DNA from: Thermoleophilaceae bacterium | GTDB lineage: Bacteria; Actinomycetota; Thermoleophilia; Solirubrobacterales; Thermoleophilaceae | DNA length: 11,150 nucleotides | NCBI GenBank assembly: GCA_013811765.1 | Contig: JACCUO010000141.1 | Span: 1 to 11,150 of the forward strand | Reading direction: 5' to 3' | Shown: piece after piece, positions 6,186 to 11,150 of the stretch | Layout of the letters: every line of letters begins with the position of its first letter | How positions within the stretch are numbered: the first letter of the stretch is position 1 | Program-made: the position numbers and the translations under genes | Notes under the pieces: generated by a model | Databases searched by the model: none | What the model was told of the DNA's origin: nothing | Seen by the model: the letters and a program-made list of their open reading frames with translations, nothing else

Positions 6186-7682
6186 TCACCGGCGGGCCGC
6201 TGCGAGGATCACCGGAAGGCCGCCGCGCGGGCTCAGCGTGGGCATCTGCCTGACGCTCAGCTCGTACCCGGGGGGCAGTTCCGGAGCGAACCGCTGCAGC
6301 AAGAGCGTTGAGACCACCTTCACCACGGTCTGCCCCAGCCGCTTCCCGATACAGATCCGGGAGCCCCCGCCGAAGGGCACATAGGCCCCCTTCGGCCGCC
6401 GCGCGCTGTTCTCGCGCGTGAAGCGCTCCGGCTTGAAATCACCCGGGTCCTCCCACACGTCGGGCAGCCGGTGCGAGGCCCAGGAGCAGTAGGCCACGTA
6501 AGCGCCCGCGGGCACCTCCTGGCCCTCGAATTCAAAGGCCTCGAGCGCCCGGCGCGGGCCGATCCAGGCCGGCGGGTAGAGCCGCAGCGTCTCGTCGATC
6601 GCCATCTCGAGCTCCGGGAGCTCGGCCCCCAGCTGCGCCACGGTCGGCGGCTCGCCACCCAGCACGCGTTCCTGCTCATCGCGCAGTCGGCTGAGGGCCG
6701 TCGGATTGCAGGCCAGCTCGTGCATGAGGAAGGTGATCGCCGAGGTCGAGGTGTCATGCCCGGCGAACAGCAGAGTGGTCACCTGGTCGCGGATCTCTCC
6801 GTCGGAGAGGCGCGAGCCATCCTCGTCACGGGCGGCGACAAGCATGCTGAGCACGTCCCGGCCGGGGCCGCCGTTCTGGCCGCGCCGGCGCCGGATCTCG
6901 TCGAGCACTATGGCGTCCAGCCTTCCGCGCGCAGTCTGCATCTTCTGCCACGGCGACCCCGGACCGCGCAGCAGCCAGAGGGTGAAGTCCCTGCCGTAGA
7001 AGGACAGCGCGCGCTCGAACTGGTGTGCCGCCTCACCCCCCCTCTTCGACTCGGCGGGGTCAAGGCCCAACAGCGTGCGCAGGGCGATCCGCATCGCGAG
7101 GCGCCGTGCCCACCCGTAGACGTCCACGACCATTCCCGGGTGCCATCCCGCAAGCGCTCGCTGGGTTTCCTCGACCATCGTGTCGAGCATCCCCTCGATT
7201 CGCTCGCGGTGAAAGGCGGGCATCATGATGCGCCGAGCGCGGTCGTGGTAGGGGCCGTCGGTGGTCAGAAGGGCGTCCCCCAACAGCGGCACGAGATCCT
7301 TGAAGGCACCCTCCCGCCAGCCGAAGTTCTCCGCATGAGAGACGGTCACGTAGTGGTTGGCAGCCGGCCCCAGCATGAACACCTGCTGGGCATGCACCAC
7401 GCGCACGGTGAAGATCGGGCCGTACTGCTCGTACCAGCCCAGCAGCAGCGGCAGAGGGTCGTGGGACAGGCGGTGCGTACGACGCAGGCTGAAGCTGGTC
7501 GGCCCCGGTGGGTAGGCCCCCGCGCGGCGGGCGTCGGCGAGGTCCGCCAAGACGCGCGCCACCGGGTTGGAGGTGACCGGCGCGGGCGCCTGGGTGGGCT
7601 GAGGTGGGGTTCGCAAAAGGCGCCAGAGGGAGCCGCGACGGAGTCGAGTGTAGGGTTCGATCGATGCGTGGACGCGAGCCAC
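6186..7682 (-). CDS. Cytochrome P450 monooxygenase
   Basis: Haem-thiolate monooxygenase, 498 residues. All signature motifs are intact: HxxxR in the C-helix (H146-R150, DGPYHDRARR), the I-helix oxygen-activation motif AGHDTS (307-312), the K-helix ExxR (E364-R367, ETLR), PERF (418-421), and the haem loop FGGGSRICIG with C444 as thiolate ligand. The AGHDTS and ICIGKRLG style suggests a CYP acting on a fatty-acid-like, terpenoid or other hydrophobic substrate, but the substrate cannot be assigned. No ferredoxin or reductase gene is adjacent and there is no fused reductase domain, so electrons must come from elsewhere. The GTG at 7682 gives a basic, Pro-rich extension of about 56 residues before the canonical YPPGP start; there is no strong Shine-Dalgarno and a later start (for example GTG at 7562) is possible. 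It is not obviously membrane-anchored. Divergent from the coiled-coil gene at 7709. Confidence 0.95.
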   Translation of the reverse strand: MARVHASIEPYTRLRRGSLWRLLRTPPQPTQAPAPVTSNPVARVLADLADARRAGAYPPGPTSFSLRRTHRLSHDPLPLLLGWYEQYGPIFTVRVVHAQQVFMLGPAANHYVTVSHAENFGWREGAFKDLVPLLGDALLTTDGPYHDRARRIMMPAFHRERIEGMLDTMVEETQRALAGWHPGMVVDVYGWARRLAMRIALRTLLGLDPAESKRGGEAAHQFERALSFYGRDFTLWLLRGPGSPWQKMQTARGRLDAIVLDEIRRRRGQNGGPGRDVLSMLVAARDEDGSRLSDGEIRDQVTTLLFAGHDTSTSAITFLMHELACNPTALSRLRDEQERVLGGEPPTVAQLGAELPELEMAIDETLRLYPPAWIGPRRALEAFEFEGQEVPAGAYVAYCSWASHRLPDVWEDPGDFKPERFTRENSARRPKGAYVPFGGGSRICIGKRLGQTVVKVVSTLLLQRFAPELPPGYELSVRQMPTLSPRGGLPVILAAARR

Positions 7683-7708
7683 AGCCCGCCCTGCGGTCCT
7701 AGGTCTAC

Positions 7709-8242
7709 GTGGCCCGGGGCTCAGACCACCCGCCGGACGAGGAAGACGGGGGCATCCTGGCGGGGTTGCTGGCGCCGCTGCGCCTGCCCGAGCGCGTGAT
7801 GAAGGCGCTCGACTCCCTGGCAGCCGCCTCGGAGCACCTGGGCCCGATGCGCGAGGACATCAAGCGCGTGCGCGAGCAGACCAAGCCGGTGGTCGATCTG
7901 CCACCGCTGGTGGAGCGCATCAGCGAGCAGGCCGAGCCGTTGGCCGAGCTGCTACCGGCGCTGGATCGTCTCGAGAAAGGGCTCGGAAAGCGCCTGGACC
8001 ATGTCGAGGAGGCACTTGGAAAGCGGCTCGAAGCTCTCCATGAAGTCATCGTGGCGCTCGAGGGTGATGAGTCGCACCTGAACAAGACCGTAGGGGAGCT
8101 CGCGGCGGAGATCGTCGAGATGCACAAGACGATCACCGCCCTTCAGGACGACGTCCAGCGCGCGACCGACAGGCTGCCTGATCCGGATGCGCCTGGGCCG
8201 CTCGCCAAGGCGCGCGACGTCCTGACCGGCAGCGGGGACTGA
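7709..8242 (+). CDS. Coiled-coil hypothetical protein with internal repeats (177 residues)
   Basis: Function not recognised. Predominantly helical and charged, without signal peptide, membrane segment or cysteine. An N-terminal amphipathic patch (ILAGLLAPLRLPERVMKAL, 16-34) precedes a long coiled coil (about 35-152). Two 17-residue repeats (56-72 beginning EQTKPVVDLPP, 73-89 beginning EQAEPLAELLP) and two 11-residue repeats (91-101 GLGKRLDHVEE, 102-112 ALGKRLEALHE) are visible. The 11-residue period fits a hendecad coil; the Pro-containing 17-mers suggest kinked helices. The tail is Pro/Asp-rich and probably disordered. GTG at 7709 has only a weak AGG 5 bases upstream; ATG at 7799 is an alternative but would remove the amphipathic patch. 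Starts of this gene and the P450 are 26 bases apart. It may be a structural or membrane-surface-associated protein; that is a guess. Confidence 0.8.
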   Translation: MARGSDHPPDEEDGGILAGLLAPLRLPERVMKALDSLAAASEHLGPMREDIKRVREQTKPVVDLPPLVERISEQAEPLAELLPALDRLEKGLGKRLDHVEEALGKRLEALHEVIVALEGDESHLNKTVGELAAEIVEMHKTITALQDDVQRATDRLPDPDAPGPLAKARDVLTGSGD

Positions 8243-8280
8243 GTGCCCGACTGCAAGAAGGCCCCCTCCCGCGCCCCGCG

Positions 8281-8286
8281 TAAACT
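8281..8286 (+). promoter_or_regulatory. Candidate -10 element of a leaderless transcript (TAAACT)
   Basis: TAAACT lies 6 bases before the ATG at 8293, in a gap with no Shine-Dalgarno. A transcript initiated from it would start at or within a base or two of the ATG. No convincing -35 hexamer is seen. Confidence 0.45.
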
Positions 8287-8292
8287 GAGCCG

Positions 8293-8961
8293 ATGAGATT
8301 CGGGGTTCTGGGAACGGGAGTGGTCGGTCAGACGCTCGGGGGGAAGCTCGTGAGCCTCGGCCATGAGGTGAAGATGGGGGCGCGCCAGGCCGGCAACGAG
8401 GTGGCGGTGGCCTGGGCGGAGGCCAACGGCGCCTCCGCCTCGGAGGGGTCATTTGCCGATGCCGCCGAGCACGGCGAGACCGTGATCAACGCAACGGCAG
8501 GGGCCGCATCGCTCGAGGCGCTTGCGGCTGCGGGGGCCGAGAACCTCTCGGGCAAGCTGCTCATCGACGTGGCCAATCCGCTCGACTTCTCCGGCGGGTT
8601 GCCGCCGGGGCTCACCGTCGGCAACACCGACAGCCTCGGCGAGCAGATTCAGCGGGCCTACCCCGAGGCGCGAGTGGTCAAGACGCTCAACACGATGGCT
8701 TCCGACTTGATGGTGGAGCCGAGCCTCGTACCGGGATCGCACACCGTCTTCGTCGCCGGTGACGACACCGCCGCCAAGGGCCAGGTCGCGGAGTTGCTCC
8801 AGGCCTTCGGCTGGCCGGCCGATGACATCCTCGACCTCGGGAGCCTCCAGGCGGCCCGCGGAACAGAGGCCTACGTGACGCTGTGGCTGCGGTTCTGGGC
8901 GTCCACCGGCACCCGCATGCTCAACGTCAAGGTCATCTCCGCCGCCGCTGAGCCCGGCTGA
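8293..8961 (+). CDS. NADP(H)-binding oxidoreductase of the F420-dependent NADP reductase family (NPDH-like)
   Basis: 222-residue Rossmann protein, the usual length for the coenzyme F420-dependent NADP oxidoreductase (F420_oxidored) family. The N-terminus MRFGVLGTGVVGQTL carries the GxGxxG dinucleotide motif at 7-12, and MGARQ (28-32) after the second strand has R31 placed to bind the NADP phosphate. Also typical are IDVANPLDF (91-99), VVKTLNTM (128-135) and a C-terminal ARGTEAYVTLWLRFW (188-202). Whether it uses F420 is not certain: many actinobacterial members are annotated only as NAD(P)-binding proteins. ATG at 8293 begins exactly at the first beta strand and has a TANNNT box 6 bases upstream. 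It follows the coiled-coil gene by 50 bases but with its own putative promoter, and converges on the reductase at 8965 with 3 bases between stops. Confidence 0.9.
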   Translation: MRFGVLGTGVVGQTLGGKLVSLGHEVKMGARQAGNEVAVAWAEANGASASEGSFADAAEHGETVINATAGAASLEALAAAGAENLSGKLLIDVANPLDFSGGLPPGLTVGNTDSLGEQIQRAYPEARVVKTLNTMASDLMVEPSLVPGSHTVFVAGDDTAAKGQVAELLQAFGWPADDILDLGSLQAARGTEAYVTLWLRFWASTGTRMLNVKVISAAAEPG

Positions 8962-8964
8962 GCC

Positions 8965-10152
8965 TCAGGGGCCCGGCGCGAGGGTCTTGAACGAGATGCC
9001 CGCCCGCTCGAGGCGCGCGGTCAGCGGGTGGCCCATCGCCACCGCTGTGGTCGTCTGCCCGGAGGTCTCCGGCAGATCGTCATGGGCGAGGCATAGCGCG
9101 CACTCGGCCAGCATCTTGGAAGTCTCTCCGTAGCCGGGATCGCCACCGGAGACCTCGGTCTCCACCCGCCTTCCGCCGCCCTCCCCGCGGAAGCGCACCT
9201 TGAACCACCCCTTCTCGCGTTGCCGGGCCGATGGACCCTCGCCCGATTTCATACGACCGAGCAGCCAGTCGCGGGCGGGTGGCAGCTGGGCGAGCGCGAG
9301 GAGACCGCCCACCCCGCCTACGCCGGCGACGGCGGCAGGCAGGCGCTTGACCGCGGCGAAGTGCCCGTAGGTGAACTCGGGGCCGTAGCGTTCGAGCGCG
9401 CGCGCCGAGCGCAGCACGATCTGGGGGTCGATGGTCGGGAGCGGTAGCGCCCAGGCGCCGAGCCCGGAGTCGCGGTAGGGCAGCGCCTTGTTGCCGCGGA
9501 CGATGCGGTCGGCGGGGCGCTGCTCGAGGCGCCTTCGCTGCGCGGCCACCCGGCTCATCCCACGCACCCGGGAGAAGCCGGTGATCGCCGAGCGAAGTGT
9601 GCCGGCCGAGAGCTTGCCCCCGGCGGTCACGAATCCGCGCAGGTCGATCGGCTCGCCCTCGGGGAGCTGTTCCACCGTGAAGAGGGCGCCGAGGTCGTGA
9701 GGGACGGAGTCAAAGCCGCAGGCGTGCACCATGCGCGCGCCGGTTTCCGTGGCCTCCCGGTGATGGTTCACGTACATCAGGTCCACGAACTCGGGCTCGC
9801 CGGTCAGGTCGGTGTAGTCCGTGCCGGCGGCGGCGCAAGCGGCCACGAGGGGCTCGCCGTAGGTGATGTAGGGACCGACCGTGGTGGTTACCACGCGCGT
9901 GCACTCCGCGACATCGCGCAGGGAGCCCACATCATCCACGTCGGCGTGAAGCAGCGGAAGCCCTGCCCGTGAGGGCTCGATCTCGGCAAGCCGCTCGCGC
10001 AGTCGCTCCAGTTTTTTTCGGTTGCGCCCCGCCAGCGCCCAGCGGCACTCGGGCGGGGCGTGGCGTGCGAGGTACTCCGCCGTCAGGCCGCCGGTGAACC
10101 CCGTGGCCCCGAACAGCACGATGTCGTAGAGCCGCGCTCCGGTTTCGACCAC
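8965..10152 (-). CDS. Saccharopine dehydrogenase-like / trans-acting enoyl reductase family protein
   Basis: 395-residue NAD(P)-binding protein of the saccharopine-dehydrogenase-like family that includes mycobacterial trans-acting enoyl reductases (Rv2953 type). The Rossmann motif is GATGFTGG (15-22) after DIVLF, followed by RWALAGRNRKKL at the second strand. Family blocks are clear: TTTVGPYITYGEPLV, AGTDYTDLTGE, MVHACGFDSVPHDLG and, near the end, EVSGGDPGYGETSKML. A hydrophobic stretch at about 272-291 may mediate membrane or partner contact. The reading frame stays open to 10311, but the first 53 residues of that version are shadow-like and overlap the AraC promoter; GTG at 10152 puts the start 9 residues before the first beta strand, as in the family. 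It has no Shine-Dalgarno, but TAGTCT lies 7 bases upstream. No polyketide synthase is in view, so enoyl reduction is only one possible activity; other members are of unknown function. Confidence 0.9.
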   Translation of the reverse strand: MVETGARLYDIVLFGATGFTGGLTAEYLARHAPPECRWALAGRNRKKLERLRERLAEIEPSRAGLPLLHADVDDVGSLRDVAECTRVVTTTVGPYITYGEPLVAACAAAGTDYTDLTGEPEFVDLMYVNHHREATETGARMVHACGFDSVPHDLGALFTVEQLPEGEPIDLRGFVTAGGKLSAGTLRSAITGFSRVRGMSRVAAQRRRLEQRPADRIVRGNKALPYRDSGLGAWALPLPTIDPQIVLRSARALERYGPEFTYGHFAAVKRLPAAVAGVGGVGGLLALAQLPPARDWLLGRMKSGEGPSARQREKGWFKVRFRGEGGGRRVETEVSGGDPGYGETSKMLAECALCLAHDDLPETSGQTTTAVAMGHPLTARLERAGISFKTLAPGP

Positions 10153-10159
10153 GCCCGGG

Positions 10160-10165
10160 AGACTA
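10160..10165 (-). promoter_or_regulatory. Candidate -10 element of a leaderless transcript (TAGTCT)
   Basis: On the minus strand TAGTCT ends 7 bases before the GTG at 10152, which has no Shine-Dalgarno. The arrangement matches the one before the ATG at 8293 and supports the GTG at 10152 over the longer open frame that would extend past it. Confidence 0.4.
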
Positions 10166-10264
10166 CGGCCGTCGGCCGCCCCCCGTTCCCGCCGCCGCGT
10201 TTTGGCTCCGTGGGCGAGAAGGTGCATCGTGCGCTTGGCTGCGGCGATACCCTTGTACGTGCAC

Positions 10265-10702
10265 ATGGTTCCGACCAGCAGAGAGTTCGCGGAAGGCAGG
10301 CCGAAGGACAAGGGCGGGCCCCGGCGCCGCAGGGCCGTCTTCGAGGACGCGCTGGAGGTGATCCAGCGGACCTATGACGACCAGGGACTGACGGTCGACA
10401 GCCTTTCGAAAAGGCTCTTCGTCTCAAGGCGTCAGCTCCAGCGGGCCTTCACCGAGGCAGGCACGAGTGTGCAGGAGAGCCTCCACGCGGTTCGCATGGA
10501 GCGCGCCGCGGAGCTCCTCCACGATACCTCGATGCCGGTGGCCGAGATCGCACGAAGCGTTGGGTACCGGCATTCGGCCCAGTTCGCGAAGGCCTTCCGC
10601 CGCTACCACGGCGTGCCGCCGTCGCAGTGGCGCAGGCGGGCGGGCGGGAAGCACCGCTACGCCAAGGCGGGCTCGGCCGCCACGCGGCTCTCGGCGGCCT
10701 AA
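10265..10702 (+). CDS. Stand-alone AraC/XylS-type DNA-binding protein
   Basis: 145-residue protein consisting essentially of one AraC-type DNA-binding domain with both helix-turn-helix units: the first at about 40-70 (LTVDSLSKRLFVSRRQLQRAF), the second at about 90-125 (MPVAEIARSVGYRHSAQFAKAF, then RRYHGVPPSQWRR). There is no N-terminal cupin or other effector domain; the preceding 25 residues are basic (GRPKDKGGPRRRR) and the tail is basic too, so it may act constitutively or be controlled by abundance. ATG at 10265 is chosen over a TTG at 10202 because the upstream codons give no family-like sequence and run into the divergent gene's promoter. No clear Shine-Dalgarno is present. Divergent from the enoyl reductase-like gene across a 112-base gap, which makes that gene the first candidate target. 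It converges on the substrate-binding protein gene. Confidence 0.88.
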   Translation: MVPTSREFAEGRPKDKGGPRRRRAVFEDALEVIQRTYDDQGLTVDSLSKRLFVSRRQLQRAFTEAGTSVQESLHAVRMERAAELLHDTSMPVAEIARSVGYRHSAQFAKAFRRYHGVPPSQWRRRAGGKHRYAKAGSAATRLSAA

Positions 10703-10723
10703 GGGCCCACTTGCGCGGACCCT
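10702..10723. terminator. Weak hairpin between convergent AraC and substrate-binding genes
   Basis: AGGGCCC (10702-10708) and GGACCCT (10717-10723) can form a 7-bp stem with one mismatch around an 8-base loop, overlapping the AraC stop codon region. There is no T run on either side, so intrinsic termination is only weakly supported. Confidence 0.25.
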
Positions 10724-10773
10724 AAGAGGCTCCGAAGCTCCCGACCGCGGTAGACAAGGCTTGGTTGTGGCGG

Positions 10774-11150
10774 CTACTTGAGACGCTCAGCGCGAAGAAA
10801 CGCGGCGGCAACCCTGCTCGGACTGCGGCCATCCTCGTCGACCGCGGCGTTCATCTCGCGCATCGCGCGTGTGGTCAGGCGCCGGCTCACGGCATCGATC
10901 GCGGCTGCGAGCCGGCGCCCGTGCGTGCGCAAAGATCTCCGGCTGATCACGGGCGCGACATGCTGAGAGGCGAACAGGCCGCGGGAGTCCTTCAGCAGCA
11001 CGTAGCCGCGGCCGGCGAGCTGACCGTCCGTGGTGGAGATCCTCGCCGCGTCGACCTCACCCTGCTCCAGCGCCCGGTACTGCTTGCCGATGGCCAGTGG
11101 CCTGGCCTTCAGGTTGTCGAGCCCGTAACGCTCGGCGAGTCCCACCAGCC
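10774..11150 (-). CDS. ABC transporter substrate-binding protein, quaternary-amine (OpuAC/OsmF) type, N-terminus outside window
   Basis: C-terminal 125 or so residues of an extracytoplasmic solute-binding protein for glycine betaine/choline/carnitine-type osmoprotectants. Family blocks: RYGLDNLKARPLAIG, then YRALEQGEVDAARISTTDGQLA, where TTDGQ is a hallmark near the ligand pocket, GYVLLKDSRGLFASQHVAPVI, and LTTRAMREMNAAVDEDGRSPSRVAAAFL at the end. The frame is open through the right edge with leucine and valine codons, so the signal peptide and first lobe are missing. In this family the gene usually sits in an operon with permease and ATPase genes, expected further to the right but not visible. 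The specific ligand cannot be read from this half. Confidence 0.88.
   Translation of the reverse strand, partial: LVGLAERYGLDNLKARPLAIGKQYRALEQGEVDAARISTTDGQLAGRGYVLLKDSRGLFASQHVAPVISRRSLRTHGRRLAAAIDAVSRRLTTRAMREMNAAVDEDGRSPSRVAAAFLRAERLK

Noticed and set aside
6471..7799. 442-codon plus-strand open frame opposite the P450
   Set aside because: Antisense shadow; the P450 motifs on the minus strand are unambiguous, and it would also overlap the coiled-coil gene out of frame.
10153..10311. N-terminal 53-residue extension of the enoyl reductase homologue
   Set aside because: Not family-like, overlaps the divergent AraC start; GTG at 10152 fits the Rossmann start.
1..11150. Mobile elements, CRISPR, toxin-antitoxin or phage defence genes
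   Set aside because: Searched by eye for transposase or integrase motifs, spaced direct repeats and known defence domains; none found.

Overview
This is a high-GC window (third codon positions mostly G or C, frequent GTG starts, sparse intergenic DNA) that reads as actinobacterial chromosome. Several protein types, such as the 117-residue half-GNAT-like protein, the small charged coiled-coil proteins and the stand-alone AraC DNA-binding domain, suggest Thermoleophilia/Solirubrobacterales. That placement is an inference from protein style, not from a marker gene. I see no tRNA, rRNA, CRISPR array, insertion sequence, phage gene or plasmid function.

Left third (1-3664): a probable electrophile/quinone or drug response locus. 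A MarR repressor gene (rightward from 3176) is divergent from a ring-cleaving-dioxygenase-like VOC gene (leftward from 3111). The VOC gene is followed after 61 bases, on the same strand, by an MMPL/RND membrane transporter that runs off the left edge with about 710 codons visible. The 61-base divergent gap is an AT-rich pocket carrying an AATATT-N7-AATATT inverted repeat, the obvious candidate operator.

Middle (3671-5601): a 505-residue MocR-type regulator (GntR winged helix fused to a fold-type I aminotransferase domain) ends 6 bases from the end of the MarR gene. It shares a short AT-rich divergent promoter region with a 117-residue protein that looks like the N-terminal half of a GNAT acetyltransferase.

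Centre right (5637-8242): a leftward cytochrome P450 with all haem and oxygen-activation motifs, followed on the same strand by two small genes (62 and 66 residues). Divergent from the P450 is a 177-residue coiled-coil protein with internal 17- and 11-residue repeats.

Right (8293-11150): a small F420-dependent NADP-oxidoreductase-family protein converges, almost without a gap, on a saccharopine-dehydrogenase-like/trans-acting enoyl reductase homologue. Divergent from the latter is a short AraC-type regulator. At the right edge lies the C-terminal part of an ABC-transporter substrate-binding protein of the quaternary-amine (OpuAC/OsmF) type.

Several genes lack a Shine-Dalgarno sequence but have a TANNNT hexamer 5-7 bases before the start codon, suggesting leaderless transcripts. 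The enzymes (VOC, P450, NADP oxidoreductase, reductase) and one-component regulators (MarR, MocR, AraC) give the impression of a chemical-response and lipid/xenobiotic region rather than one pathway. The only tight functional group I would defend is MarR-VOC-MMPL.
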